Below, piece by piece: positions 34,597 to 43,681 of a DNA stretch of 45,722 nucleotides. The DNA is taken from assembly GCA_964492185.1 (NCBI GenBank), contig CAZBJH010000015.1:1-45722 (forward strand), given 5' to 3'. A program made the position numbers and the translations under genes. Position 1 is the stretch's first letter; each line of letters opens with the position of its first letter. Origin of the DNA: JAFGSZ01 sp964492185. Its GTDB lineage: Bacteria; Bacteroidota; Bacteroidia; Bacteroidales; UBA10428. The notes under the pieces were generated by a model. It had not been told where the DNA came from and searched no databases. It was given only the letters and a program-made list of their open reading frames with translations.

Positions 34597-34639
34597 AAAA
34601 GCGGCTTATCGTACTCACGGTAAGCCGCTTTTCTGTTTT
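34597..34639 (+). terminator. trp attenuator terminator
   Basis: Stem AAAAGCGGCTTA (34597-34608) / TAAGCCGCTTTT (34621-34632), perfect 12 bp, 12-nt loop TCGTACTCACGG, followed by TTTTCTGTTTT. The loop part CTCACGG (34614-34620) is exactly complementary to CCGTGAG (34557-34563), which includes the leader stop codon, giving a candidate antiterminator pairing that a terminating ribosome would block. Confidence 0.85.
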
Positions 34640-34666
34640 AACCTGATCAAACCAATATAAAAAAAT

Positions 34667-36079
34667 ATGAAACGAATGAAATTCAGATTTACAACTGTTA
34701 CTAAGAAAATACTAGCCGATACTATAACACCGGTAAGTATTTACCTGAAAGCAAGGGATCTTTTCCCAAATTCCGTTTTGCTGGAGAGTTCCGATTACCA
34801 CGGGAATGAAAATAGTTATTCTTTTATTTGTCTTCAACCGGTTGCATGGTTTAAAGTTGAAAATCAAACAATGGTTCAACGATTTCCTGATGATTCTGAA
34901 AAAACCGGTAAGATCAATAACCCGGAGGATTTTAAGAAGTATTTTGGTGAATTTATGGATTCATTTGACTTTTCAGCGAATTCACAACATATCTTCTATA
35001 ATGGCTTGTTTGGTTATGCCGGGTATGATGCAGTGCAGTATTTTGAAAAAATAGAACTTAGTTCACAGGTTAAGGAACAATACAGGATACCTGAACTAAT
35101 GTACTCTTTCTACAGATATATCATTGCCATCAATCATTATAAAAACGAGCTGACTATAGTTGAGAATCTCAACGACGAACAGGAAGATAATATCACTAAG
35201 ATCGAGTCTCTGATCTATAATCGTGATGTACCGAATTTTAATTTCGAATCGCTGAACAATGAAGTTTCAAATCTGACAGATAAGGAGTATAAAAGTATGG
35301 TGAGTAAAGGGAAAAAACATTGTTTCAGGGGAGACGTCTTTCAAATAGTATTGTCAAGGCAGTTCTCACAACAGTTCAAAGGTGATGAATTCAATGTTTA
35401 CCGTGCCCTGAGATCAATCAATCCGTCACCCTATCTTTTTTATTTTGATTACGGAAGTTTTAAGATATTTGGTTCCTCACCCGAGGCCCAGTTAAAGGTT
35501 GAAAAGGGGAAAGCTTATATAAATCCTATTGCCGGCACATTTAAACGAACGGGGGATGATGAGAAAGACAAACAACTTGCACATGAGCTTTCAACAGATA
35601 TTAAAGAAAATGCAGAGCATGTGATGCTTGTTGATCTTGCCCGCAATGATCTGAGCCGGCATGCTTCTGATGTTAAGGTAGAAAGCTACCGGGAGATACA
35701 ATATTATTCACATGTTATTCATATGGTGTCTACCGTATCCGGAAAACTTGAAAAGGGGTCGGATACTATTGATATGATGACAGCGACTTTTCCGGCAGGT
35801 ACACTGTCGGGTGCGCCTAAATATAAAGCAATGCAGCTGATCGATAAGTACGAGAATCAGAATCGCGGATATTACGGAGGCGCGATAGGCATGATCGGAT
35901 TTAATGGTAATTTCAACCATGCTATCATGATACGTACATTTTTGAGCATGAATAATTCCCTGTTTTATCAGGCTGGGGCGGGGATAGTTTCTGTTTCTAA
36001 AGAAGAAAATGAATTGCAGGAAGTTAATAACAAGCTTGGTGCACTTAAAAAAGCAATTTTAATGGCTAAAGATATATAA
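34667..36079 (+). CDS. trpE: Anthranilate synthase component I
   Basis: 470 residues. With TrpG it makes anthranilate from chorismate and glutamine. N-terminal part has VLLESSDYHGNENSYSF (LLES-type tryptophan feedback site, near 39-55); chorismate-binding part has FQIVLSRQFS near 226, GSSPEAQLKV near 272, NPIAGTFKRTG near 287, ENAEHVMLVDLARNDLSRH near 312-330 and FPAGTLSGAPKYKAM near 372. Start at 34667 or three codons on. First gene of the operon, 27 bp after the attenuator U run; feedback inhibition and attenuation both expected. Overlap pattern with trpG: 2-bp gap. Confidence 0.97.
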   Translation: MKRMKFRFTTVTKKILADTITPVSIYLKARDLFPNSVLLESSDYHGNENSYSFICLQPVAWFKVENQTMVQRFPDDSEKTGKINNPEDFKKYFGEFMDSFDFSANSQHIFYNGLFGYAGYDAVQYFEKIELSSQVKEQYRIPELMYSFYRYIIAINHYKNELTIVENLNDEQEDNITKIESLIYNRDVPNFNFESLNNEVSNLTDKEYKSMVSKGKKHCFRGDVFQIVLSRQFSQQFKGDEFNVYRALRSINPSPYLFYFDYGSFKIFGSSPEAQLKVEKGKAYINPIAGTFKRTGDDEKDKQLAHELSTDIKENAEHVMLVDLARNDLSRHASDVKVESYREIQYYSHVIHMVSTVSGKLEKGSDTIDMMTATFPAGTLSGAPKYKAMQLIDKYENQNRGYYGGAIGMIGFNGNFNHAIMIRTFLSMNNSLFYQAGAGIVSVSKEENELQEVNNKLGALKKAILMAKDI

Positions 36080-36081
36080 CT

Positions 36082-36690
36082 ATGACAAAAATTCTGGTAA
36101 TTGATAATTACGATTCATTTACATATAACCTTGTACACTATATTGAAAAGCTGACAAATACATCTCCTGCTGTGTACAGGAATGATGAGATAACACTTGA
36201 AAAGGTGGATGAGTATGACAAGATCCTTTTATCACCGGGGCCTGGTGTCCCTGTTGAAGCAGGTATATGCACAGATCTGGTTAAACAGTATGCAGCCCAT
36301 AAAAGCATTCTGGGTATATGCCTGGGTCACCAGGCTATTGCCGAAGCTTTCGGGGGAAGCCTGATTAATCTTGACACGGTATATCATGGAATATCAGGCA
36401 GGGTAAATATTTTAATGCCGGATGAACAGCTGTTTAAGGACCTTCCCGGGGAACTTGAGGTGGGACATTATCATTCATGGGTTGTTGATCCTGCAACCCT
36501 GCCTTCATGTTTGAACGTCACCTGTGAGGATTATGACGGGCTGATCATGGGTATAAGTCACAAAGAATACGATGTTAAAGGCTTACAGTACCATCCCGAA
36601 TCAGTACTCACCCCATTGGGAATAAAGATCATTGCCAATTGGCTGGGCATTGAGTTACATACTGATATGAAACCTGTTTTTGCAACTTAA
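36082..36690 (+). CDS. trpG: Anthranilate synthase glutamine amidotransferase subunit
   Basis: 202 residues, class I glutamine amidotransferase only (not fused to TrpD). Catalytic Cys in ILGICLGHQAIAEAFGG near 80, His and Glu in LQYHPESVLTPLG near 174-176, oxyanion region LLSPGPGVP near 55. It supplies ammonia from glutamine to TrpE. It could also serve PabB, but the operon position argues for tryptophan. Starts 2 bp after trpE; ends 11 bp before trpD. Confidence 0.96.
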   Translation: MTKILVIDNYDSFTYNLVHYIEKLTNTSPAVYRNDEITLEKVDEYDKILLSPGPGVPVEAGICTDLVKQYAAHKSILGICLGHQAIAEAFGGSLINLDTVYHGISGRVNILMPDEQLFKDLPGELEVGHYHSWVVDPATLPSCLNVTCEDYDGLIMGISHKEYDVKGLQYHPESVLTPLGIKIIANWLGIELHTDMKPVFAT

Positions 36691-36701
36691 AATATTATAT
36701 C

Positions 36702-37694
36702 ATGAGAAAAATCCTGAATTTTTTATTTGAACACAAAACACTTACCCGTAAGGAAGCTGAAGAAATTCTTATCAACATTGCCAGGGGCAATTACACTGAT
36801 CCGGAGATTGCCGCTTTTCTTACGGTTTATCTGATGCGCAGTATTACTGTTGATGAGTTGAGCGGTTTTCGTGATGCCATGTTGAATCTTTGTATCAGGG
36901 TTGATTTGAACGGTTTTGATACTATCGATTTGTGCGGAACAGGGGGTGATGCCAAAGATACGTTTAACATTTCTACACTAACTACATTCATTGTTGCCGG
37001 GGCAGGGGGCAAAGTGGCCAAACATGGCAATTATGCGGTATCATCCGTCTGTGGTTCATCAAATGTGATGGAATCACTTGGCTACAGGTTTTCGAGCGAT
37101 AATGAAAAACTAAAGCGTGAAATTGAAAGATCTGGGGTATGTTTTATGCACGCCCCGCTGTTTAACCCGGCAATGAAGAATATAGCTCCTGTAAGAAAAA
37201 GCCTGCGTGTAAAAACATTTTTTAATATTCTCGGTCCAATGGTAAATCCCTGTTTTCCCGAAAAACAAATGGTGGGGGTCTTCAGCCTTGGTCTTGCCCG
37301 GCTTTATAATTATCTGTATCAACAATCGGATAAAAATTTCATTATTGTACATTCTCTGGATGGTTATGACGAAGTATCGCTGACCTCACCTTTTAAATAT
37401 ATATCAAATGCAACCGAATTGCTTCTCAGCAATGAAGACCTCGGGTTATCTTCCGTGAAACCGGAAGAGCTTTTCGGCGGAAGATCGATAGATGAATCAG
37501 TCCGTATTTTCACGGATATACTCGAGGGCAGGGGAACGGCTGCACAGAATAATGTTGTTGTTGCCAACGCGGGTATAGGATTGAAATGTTACTTTCCCGA
37601 TAAAAGTTTAAGCGATTGTATCGGGATGGCACGTGAATCACTGGAGGGAAAGCAGGCGCTTCAGTCATTAAAAACATTAATTGAAATGCAATGA
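36702..37694 (+). CDS. trpD: Anthranilate phosphoribosyltransferase
   Basis: 330 residues. Transfers the phosphoribosyl group of PRPP to anthranilate. Family motifs: DLCGTGGDAKDTFNIST near 76-92 (PRPP binding), KVAKHGNYAVSSVCGSSNVMESLG near 106-129, and FMHAPLFNPAMKNIAPVRKSL near 147-167. The KHGNR motif reads KHGNY here, a modest variation. Overlaps the trpC start by 4 bp (ATGA). Confidence 0.96.
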   Translation: MRKILNFLFEHKTLTRKEAEEILINIARGNYTDPEIAAFLTVYLMRSITVDELSGFRDAMLNLCIRVDLNGFDTIDLCGTGGDAKDTFNISTLTTFIVAGAGGKVAKHGNYAVSSVCGSSNVMESLGYRFSSDNEKLKREIERSGVCFMHAPLFNPAMKNIAPVRKSLRVKTFFNILGPMVNPCFPEKQMVGVFSLGLARLYNYLYQQSDKNFIIVHSLDGYDEVSLTSPFKYISNATELLLSNEDLGLSSVKPEELFGGRSIDESVRIFTDILEGRGTAAQNNVVVANAGIGLKCYFPDKSLSDCIGMARESLEGKQALQSLKTLIEMQ

Positions 37695-38509
37695 CCATAC
37701 TTGACAAAATAATTGCCAATAAAAGAAAAGAGCTTATAGAACGAAAGTTCTTAGAGCCTGTATGTTTGCTTGAAAAGCTTCCTCATTTTAAGAGGACAGG
37801 CTTTTCGTTGAAGGATGAACTGGCAGATCCTGAACGGACGGGTATTATTGCCGAATTTAAGAGAAAGTCGCCTTCAAAAGGAGTGATCAATAAGAATGCC
37901 GGGATAAGGGAGGTTGTTGCCGGGTATGAAAAAGCCGGGGCAATCGGGGTTTCGGTGCTTAGTGACATTAAGTACTTTGGTGGCAGTGATGAAGACCTGA
38001 TAATGGCCAGGGCTTATATTAATATTCCTTTGCTGCGAAAAGATTTTATTATTGACGAATATCAGATCATTGAGGCCAAAGGTCTGGGTGCGGATGTAAT
38101 TTTACTGATCGCCGCGGCACTTAGTACCAGTGAGATAAAAAAGTTTGCCACCCTGGCTCATTCTTTGGGGTTGGAAACACTGCTGGAAATTCATTCAGAA
38201 AAAGAACTGATATGCATAAATGATGATATTGATGTGATTGGTGTAAATAACCGGGATCTCAGGGATTTTACAGTGGACATCGAAGGATCGGTTAAAATGG
38301 CAAAAGCCATACCTGAAGATAGGATAAAAATTTCAGAGAGCGGGATTACTGATCCGGCAACTATGTCACGTTTGAGGGAAGCAGGGTATAACGGTTTTTT
38401 AATGGGTGAAAGTTTTATGAAGCATGCTGATCCGGTAAAAGCTTTTGCTCAATTTATTGACGAGGTCAGGATAAAAAACAGATATATGATAGAAAATGGG
38501 AAAACTTAA
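37691..38509 (+). CDS. trpC: Indole-3-glycerol-phosphate synthase
   Basis: 272 residues, single TIM barrel, not fused to TrpF. Converts carboxyphenylamino-deoxyribulose phosphate to indoleglycerol phosphate. Motifs: IIAEFKRKSPSKGVI near 53-67 (catalytic Lys), VSVLSDIKYFGGS near 91, LLRKDFIIDEYQIIEA near 115-130, IGVNNRDLRDF near 183 and ISESGI near 216. Translationally coupled to trpD and overlapping trpF by 14 bp. Confidence 0.97.
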   Translation: MTILDKIIANKRKELIERKFLEPVCLLEKLPHFKRTGFSLKDELADPERTGIIAEFKRKSPSKGVINKNAGIREVVAGYEKAGAIGVSVLSDIKYFGGSDEDLIMARAYINIPLLRKDFIIDEYQIIEAKGLGADVILLIAAALSTSEIKKFATLAHSLGLETLLEIHSEKELICINDDIDVIGVNNRDLRDFTVDIEGSVKMAKAIPEDRIKISESGITDPATMSRLREAGYNGFLMGESFMKHADPVKAFAQFIDEVRIKNRYMIENGKT

Positions 38510-39131
38510 GATCAAAGTATGCGGAATGCGCGATGAGAACAATATCAAAAAACTTACAGATATTGGACCTGATTATATAGGATTTATTTTTTATCCTTCA
38601 TCAAAGAGGTATGTAGAAAAATATGGCCGTCCTTCAGTGATTGATCATATCCCGGACAGGATTCAGAAAGTAGGTGTTTTTGTTAACGAAACGCTGGATC
38701 AACTGGTAAAACGGGTTATTGAATATAATCTCGATCTTGTACAGTTGCATGGCAATGAACCTGTTGAATACTGCAATGAATTAAAAGATATGGGGTTTAA
38801 ATTGATCAAAGCATTTCCTGTTGATGAGAATTTTGATACCGGGCTATTATCGGCGTATACATATAGCTGCGATTATTTCCTGTTTGATACTCGAACATGC
38901 TTATATGGCGGAAGTGGTGAAAAGTTCAACTGGAATATACTTAATAAATATGAAACGGATACTCCATTTTTTTTAAGTGGTGGGATTGATCCTGAAGATG
39001 TTGAGGAAATCAGGAATATGAACACGGAACATATATACGCGGTAGATATTAACAGCCGGTTTGAAATACAGCCGGGGTTAAAAGATATAAAGAAGATACA
39101 AAGATTTATACAAACATTAAACAATGAATAA
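38496..39131 (+). CDS. trpF: Phosphoribosylanthranilate isomerase
   Basis: 211 residues, TIM barrel. Catalytic Cys in IKVCGMRDENNI (near residue 8) and catalytic Asp in FLFDTRTCLYGGSGEKFNW near 129; phosphate binding FFLSGGIDPEDV near 158. Carries out the Amadori rearrangement before the TrpC step. Overlaps trpC by 14 bp and trpB by 8 bp, implying coupled translation of the three. Confidence 0.96.
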   Translation: MGKLKIKVCGMRDENNIKKLTDIGPDYIGFIFYPSSKRYVEKYGRPSVIDHIPDRIQKVGVFVNETLDQLVKRVIEYNLDLVQLHGNEPVEYCNELKDMGFKLIKAFPVDENFDTGLLSAYTYSCDYFLFDTRTCLYGGSGEKFNWNILNKYETDTPFFLSGGIDPEDVEEIRNMNTEHIYAVDINSRFEIQPGLKDIKKIQRFIQTLNNE

Positions 39132-40329
39132 TCTTAAAACAATGCTTCACGAGGTTGACAAAAATGGTTTTTACGGGGAATTTGGAGGAGCCTATATCCC
39201 TGAAATGATGGTTCCGAATATCAAGGAGCTTCACGATAATTATCTTCGGATAATCGAAGATCCTTCTTTCAAACAGGAATTCAGGAGCTTATTGCGTGAT
39301 TATGTCGGACGTCCCAGTCCCTTGTATTATGCTGCCCGCTTATCGGAACATTATAACACGAATATATTTTTGAAAAGAGAAGATTTGAATCATACAGGAG
39401 CTCACAAAATTAACAATACCGTTGGCCAGATATTAATGGCACAACGGTTGGATAAAAAAAGGATCATAGCAGAAACCGGTGCCGGGCAGCATGGTGTGGC
39501 TACAGCCACAGTATGTGCCCTAAAAGGTGTAAAATGTGTGGTTTATATGGGTGATCTGGATGTAAGGCGGCAGGCTCCCAACGTGGAACGGATGAAAATG
39601 CTCGGGGCCGAAGTTGTTCCGGTTCATTGTGGCAATAAAACACTGAAAGATGCAACGAACGAAGCCCTGCGTGATTGGATCAATCATCCTGTAGATACAC
39701 ATTATATTATAGGTTCTATAGTGGGCCCTCATCCTTATCCTGATATGGTTACCCGGTTTCAGTCTGTTATCAGTGAAGAGTTGAAGTGGCAGTTCAAAGA
39801 AAAAACAGGCAAGGAACATCCTGATTATATTGTCGCGTGCGTGGGAGGGGGAAGCAATGCCGCGGGTGCATTTTATCATTACTTTGGTCAGCCGGGAGTA
39901 AAGTTGATTGCTGTTGAAGCAAGTGGTAAAGGTATAGACAGCAATGAATCGGCTGCAACTATTGTTTTGGGTCATCCCGGAGTATTGCACGGTTGCCGCT
40001 CGGTAATAATGCAGGATGAAGACGGGCAGATAACCGAACCTTATTCTATTTCTGCAGGACTTGATTATCCCGGCATAGGGCCTTTATTTGCTCATTTAAA
40101 TACGTCCAAAAGGGTGATTTTTGATCATGCTACTGATGATGAGGCAATGAAGGCCGCGTTTTTACTTACCCGCCTGGAAGGGATAATACCTGCCCTGGAG
40201 TCTGCACATGCGCTGGCAGTTCTTGAAAAGCAAAAATTCGGCCCCGGTCATAATATTGTGATAAACCTTTCGGGCAGAGGAGATAAGGATATGGCTGCAT
40301 ATCTGAAGTATAAAAAAACAAATAAATAA
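39124..40329 (+). CDS. trpB: Tryptophan synthase beta chain
   Basis: 401 residues, TrpB1 type. PLP Lys in HTGAHKINNTVGQ near 91, DLNHTGAH preceding, GAGQHGVATATVCAL near 121-135 and phosphate loop CVGGGSNAAGAFYH near 238-251. N-terminus GFYGEFGGAYIPEM is classical. Joins indole with serine to make tryptophan within the alpha2-beta2 complex. Ends 7 bp before trpA. Confidence 0.98.
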   Translation: MNNLKTMLHEVDKNGFYGEFGGAYIPEMMVPNIKELHDNYLRIIEDPSFKQEFRSLLRDYVGRPSPLYYAARLSEHYNTNIFLKREDLNHTGAHKINNTVGQILMAQRLDKKRIIAETGAGQHGVATATVCALKGVKCVVYMGDLDVRRQAPNVERMKMLGAEVVPVHCGNKTLKDATNEALRDWINHPVDTHYIIGSIVGPHPYPDMVTRFQSVISEELKWQFKEKTGKEHPDYIVACVGGGSNAAGAFYHYFGQPGVKLIAVEASGKGIDSNESAATIVLGHPGVLHGCRSVIMQDEDGQITEPYSISAGLDYPGIGPLFAHLNTSKRVIFDHATDDEAMKAAFLLTRLEGIIPALESAHALAVLEKQKFGPGHNIVINLSGRGDKDMAAYLKYKKTNK

Positions 40330-40336
40330 CATTTAC

Positions 40337-41119
40337 ATGAACAGAATTACGTCACTTTTTCAGAGAAAAAGTAACAATATACTTTCGGTATATTTTACAG
40401 CCGGTTATCCTTCACTGGATGATACGGCTACCATTATCCGGTCACTTGCCGGCAGCGGGGTGGATATGATCGAAGCAGGAATGCCATTTTCCGATCCGGT
40501 GGCTGACGGGCCGGTAATACAACGAAGCAGTGAGGCGGCTTTGCATAATGGTATTTCATTAAAGCACTATTTCCGCCAGGTAGGTGAAGCGGGGAAAGAC
40601 CTTGATATCCCGGTTTTGTTTATGGGTTACCTTAACCCTGTTGTACGGTACGGGATAGAAAATTTTTGTGCATCATGCCGGCAGGCAGGGATAGATGGCG
40701 TTATTCTGCCCGATCTGCCGGTTGATATTTATAAAAAGGAGATAAAGCCGGTTTTTGATAAAGCCGGTTTGAAAATGATTTTCCTTATTGCACCTCAAAC
40801 ACCTGAAGAAAGGATAAGGGAACTTGATGAGGCGAGTACCGGTTTTCTTTATATGGTAGCCTCGGCTTCAACTACCGGGGCAAAAAAAAGTATTAAGAAA
40901 AAACAGGAAGCATATTTTACACGGGTAAAAAACATGAAGCTCAGAAATCCCCTGATCATCGGTTTCGGAATTTCCAGCCACGAAACATTTACCAGGGCCT
41001 GCCGATATGCTAATGGTGCTATCATTGGCAGTGCCTATATCAACACTCTGAAAAAATCAACTGATATTGCAAGTGATACACGGGATTTTGTGAGAAATAT
41101 TTTAGGATCTGCTGAATAA
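40337..41119 (+). CDS. trpA: Tryptophan synthase alpha chain
   Basis: 260 residues. Cleaves indoleglycerol phosphate to indole. Catalytic Glu and Asp in MIEAGMPFSDPVADGPVIQ near 45-63; also VLFMGYLNPVVRYGIENF near 93, GVILPDLPVD near 124 and the substrate phosphate site GFGISS near 210. Last gene of the seven-gene operon; converges with the protease gene. No strong terminator in the 87-bp gap. Confidence 0.97.
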   Translation: MNRITSLFQRKSNNILSVYFTAGYPSLDDTATIIRSLAGSGVDMIEAGMPFSDPVADGPVIQRSSEAALHNGISLKHYFRQVGEAGKDLDIPVLFMGYLNPVVRYGIENFCASCRQAGIDGVILPDLPVDIYKKEIKPVFDKAGLKMIFLIAPQTPEERIRELDEASTGFLYMVASASTTGAKKSIKKKQEAYFTRVKNMKLRNPLIIGFGISSHETFTRACRYANGAIIGSAYINTLKKSTDIASDTRDFVRNILGSAE

Positions 41120-41206
41120 ACCTTCGCTTTGCCGCCTGGTATCTGATGCACTACAGACTTTTTCAGCAGACCCTGTTTTAAATCCGAAACGATGATTCAC
41201 CGGGGA

Positions 41207-42820
41207 TCATGATTCTTCTAAAGAATATAAGGCAATTGCCTTCTGCAATGTATTATCGATATTTTGCAGGAGAGGATAAAATCCTTCATTATCAAGGATG
41301 TTTCTCGATATATAGGCATAAAGCTGGGTTTCCAGGATTTCTCTACTAATGGATATCTCTTTATTGTTTCCTGGAACACCTTTTTTTTCTGCATATTTTA
41401 CAAAGGCTTGAAGCAGTTCTTGCTGTTGAAGATATGTAAGTAATTCTTTATAAGAAACGTATCTTTCCAGCTGTTCCCGGTGGTCATCAGCATATTGAAG
41501 TGAAAACCGGTAGATCAGCCCCCTGTTTCTGACTGATGCAAGGTAATCGCTAAAACCGGTGGTATCAAATGGCACAAAAACATCGGGCATAATACCCCCT
41601 CCCCCGTAAACAATATTGCCACCGGGGGTAATGTACTTTAAAGAATCGGCGAAATGAATGCTGTCTTCATGTTCGAATTCGCCTCTCGTGTAGCGTCTTG
41701 AAATGTCGTGGTAGTAATCTTCACGCCCGTTGGTGTATGGTTTTTGAATACTTCGTCCCGTAGGGGTATAATAACGGGCAATGGTAAGCCGGATAGCTGA
41801 CCCGTCGCTAAATACGTTTTGTTCCTGAACCAGTCCCTTACCAAATGAACGCCGGCCGATGATCTTTCCCCGGTCATTATCCTGGATGGCACCGGCAAGG
41901 ATCTCACTGGCTGAGGCTGAACCTTCATCAATCAGCACGGTAACCGGTATATCCTTACAAATGCCTCCGGGAGTAGATGTAAACTCTTCACGGGGCCGGG
42001 CCTGTCCCTGTGTATATACAATCAGTTCCCTGTCCGGCAAAAACTGATCGGTAATATTTATGGCAGCATTCATATATCCCCCCCCGTTACCGCGCAGGTC
42101 AAGGATCATTTTTTGCATATTCTGTGTTTTCAGTTTATTAACCGAAGTGACAAATTCTTCGAAAGTAGTTCTTGAAAACTGGTTAATCTTGATGTACCCG
42201 ATATCATCATTAATGATATAGGCGACATCAATACTGTATAAGGGAATATTATCACGTGTAATTTCGAAATTCAGAATATCATCCACTTCCCTTCTCAGAA
42301 CACCGACTTCCACTTTTGTGCCGATTGGCCCCCGCAACTTATTAACAATAGAATCACTGGGCATATCAACTCCCGCGACAGGTTCATCATTAACCGAGAT
42401 GATCCTGTCTCCGGCAAGAATTCCAATTTTTTCGGAAGGGCCATTTGCTATGGTCTGTATTACAACAAGTGTGTCATTAAGCATGTTAAACTGAACGCCG
42501 ATGCCGCTGAAATTGCCTTCCAGTGGTTCATTGACACGCTGCAGGTCAGAAGCCGGTATGTATTGAGAGTGCGGATCAAGCTCCTCCAGAAGTTTGGGGA
42601 TCGATTTTTCCACGATAGATTCTTTGGCTACCGGATCAACATATTCTTTGGAAATATAATTGATCACATTGGTGATCTTATCGGTCCGGGGATAGATATA
42701 AAAACGTTTTTCCGTATTTTCATTTTTATAATAGCGTCCTATAAATATACCGGATACTATGGCAAAGGCTATTATGATAGGGAGATATACAACTCTTTTC
42801 TTATTCCAGTTATTCATCAC
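41207..42820 (-). CDS. S41 C-terminal processing peptidase with PDZ domain
   Basis: 537 residues. N-terminal membrane anchor or uncleaved signal (VVYLPIIIAFAIVSGIFIG), PDZ domain about 95-175 (IGVQFNMLNDTLVVI, GDRIISVNDEPVAG), then the S41 core with catalytic Ser in DEGSASASEILAGA near 302 and Lys in RRSFGKGLVQEQ near 327. The last 130 residues are an added helical domain. It should cut protein C-termini in the periplasm. It starts with two Met codons and overlaps the deaminase gene upstream by 11 bp, so they are translated together. Confidence 0.95.
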   Translation of the reverse strand: MMNNWNKKRVVYLPIIIAFAIVSGIFIGRYYKNENTEKRFYIYPRTDKITNVINYISKEYVDPVAKESIVEKSIPKLLEELDPHSQYIPASDLQRVNEPLEGNFSGIGVQFNMLNDTLVVIQTIANGPSEKIGILAGDRIISVNDEPVAGVDMPSDSIVNKLRGPIGTKVEVGVLRREVDDILNFEITRDNIPLYSIDVAYIINDDIGYIKINQFSRTTFEEFVTSVNKLKTQNMQKMILDLRGNGGGYMNAAINITDQFLPDRELIVYTQGQARPREEFTSTPGGICKDIPVTVLIDEGSASASEILAGAIQDNDRGKIIGRRSFGKGLVQEQNVFSDGSAIRLTIARYYTPTGRSIQKPYTNGREDYYHDISRRYTRGEFEHEDSIHFADSLKYITPGGNIVYGGGGIMPDVFVPFDTTGFSDYLASVRNRGLIYRFSLQYADDHREQLERYVSYKELLTYLQQQELLQAFVKYAEKKGVPGNNKEISISREILETQLYAYISRNILDNEGFYPLLQNIDNTLQKAIALYSLEES

Positions 42821-43268
42821 TTTTTAACTCTAAATATACAACTTCAATTTCTGCTCTTTCCAAAAGTTTTATTCCTTCATCGGAATGGTAATTATTACAA
42901 AACACCACTCTTCTTATCCCTGCCTGTATGATCAGTTTTGAACATTCCATGCACGGGGAAGAGGTAATGTATAAGGTAGCCCCTTCACTGCTGTTGTTCG
43001 ATTTGGCTACTTTGGTTATCGCGTTTGCCTCGGCATGCAGTACATAAGGTTTTGTAATGTAATTCTCATCCTCGCAAACATTTTCAAATCCTTCAGGTGT
43101 TCCGTTATAACCGTCGGAGATGATCATTCTTTCCTTAACAATAAGTGCACCAACCTGCCGGCGTTTGCAATATGAATTACGGGCCCATATTACTGCCATT
43201 TCAAGGTATCGCCTGTCAAATTGTTCCTGTTTTTCACCATAGGGCCGGACAGGATTATATCGTTCCAT
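42810..43268 (-). CDS. dCMP deaminase-family zinc enzyme
   Basis: 152 residues. Zinc site His/Glu in LHAEANAITK near 75-78 and Cys pair in SSPCMECSKLI near 104-107. QVGALIVKERMIISDGYNGTPEGFENVC is the nucleotide-binding start typical of dCMP deaminases (ComEB-like). It would convert dCMP to dUMP for dTMP synthesis. Overlap with the protease gene is a common arrangement in Bacteroidota; no functional link is known to me. Confidence 0.92.
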   Translation of the reverse strand: MERYNPVRPYGEKQEQFDRRYLEMAVIWARNSYCKRRQVGALIVKERMIISDGYNGTPEGFENVCEDENYITKPYVLHAEANAITKVAKSNNSSEGATLYITSSPCMECSKLIIQAGIRRVVFCNNYHSDEGIKLLERAEIEVVYLELKSDE

Positions 43269-43320
43269 GTATAAAACAAACTTTAAAAGAAAACGTTTTT
43301 AGCCAACCAAAATAAAGCGT

Positions 43321-43328
43321 CAAATATA
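43321..43328 (-). promoter_or_regulatory. Predicted -7 element for deaminase-protease pair
   Basis: CAAATATA is TATATTTG on the minus strand, 52 bp upstream of the deaminase start. Confidence 0.45.
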
Positions 43329-43450
43329 ATACTAATTTTATTGGATATAAAAGCATTGGCTATATTGATAACATGAATACATAGAGTTTATTGCTGATAA
43401 GTTTATTAAGCGGGCAAGTTTAATAGCTAACATGTTTTATTCAGGAAGAA

Positions 43451-43681
43451 ATGTGTCATATCTTCCCTAATCCCGTGAAGAATATGCTGAATATTCATTT
43501 CCATACGGATATCAATAAACAGGCGATCATATATCTTTATAATAGTACAGGTAAACTGGTGCATTCCGGAGTATTCAAATCAGGTAATGATCACACCGTA
43601 AATGTGAATGAATTAGAGCCCGGTATTTATCTTATCAAAATTATTAAAGGCCGTCAATTAATTTGCAGAACCTATTTATAG
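43451..43681 (+). pseudogene. Orphan T9SS sorting-domain fragment
   Basis: About 76 residues that are only the end of a T9SS cargo protein: CHIFPNPVKNMLNIHFH, AIIYLYNSTGKLVHSG, LEPGIYLIKIIKGRQLI. An in-frame TAG sits 27 bp upstream of the ATG, and there is no signal peptide or passenger. It is probably the 3' remnant of a deleted gene. The terminal TAG (43679-43681) lies inside the adjoining family B element, so the original C-terminus may also differ. Confidence 0.75.

Noticed and set aside
34694..35054. Alternative-frame ORF inside trpE (34806-35054)
   Set aside because: Overlaps a clear trpE frame with conserved motifs and shows no protein family features.
41120..41206. Bidirectional terminator between trpA and the protease gene
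   Set aside because: Only a weak 5-bp stem near 41190 and no U run; not enough to call.
43440..43680. A complete small secreted protein
   Set aside because: No signal peptide, and an in-frame stop lies just upstream; the sequence equals only a T9SS sorting domain.
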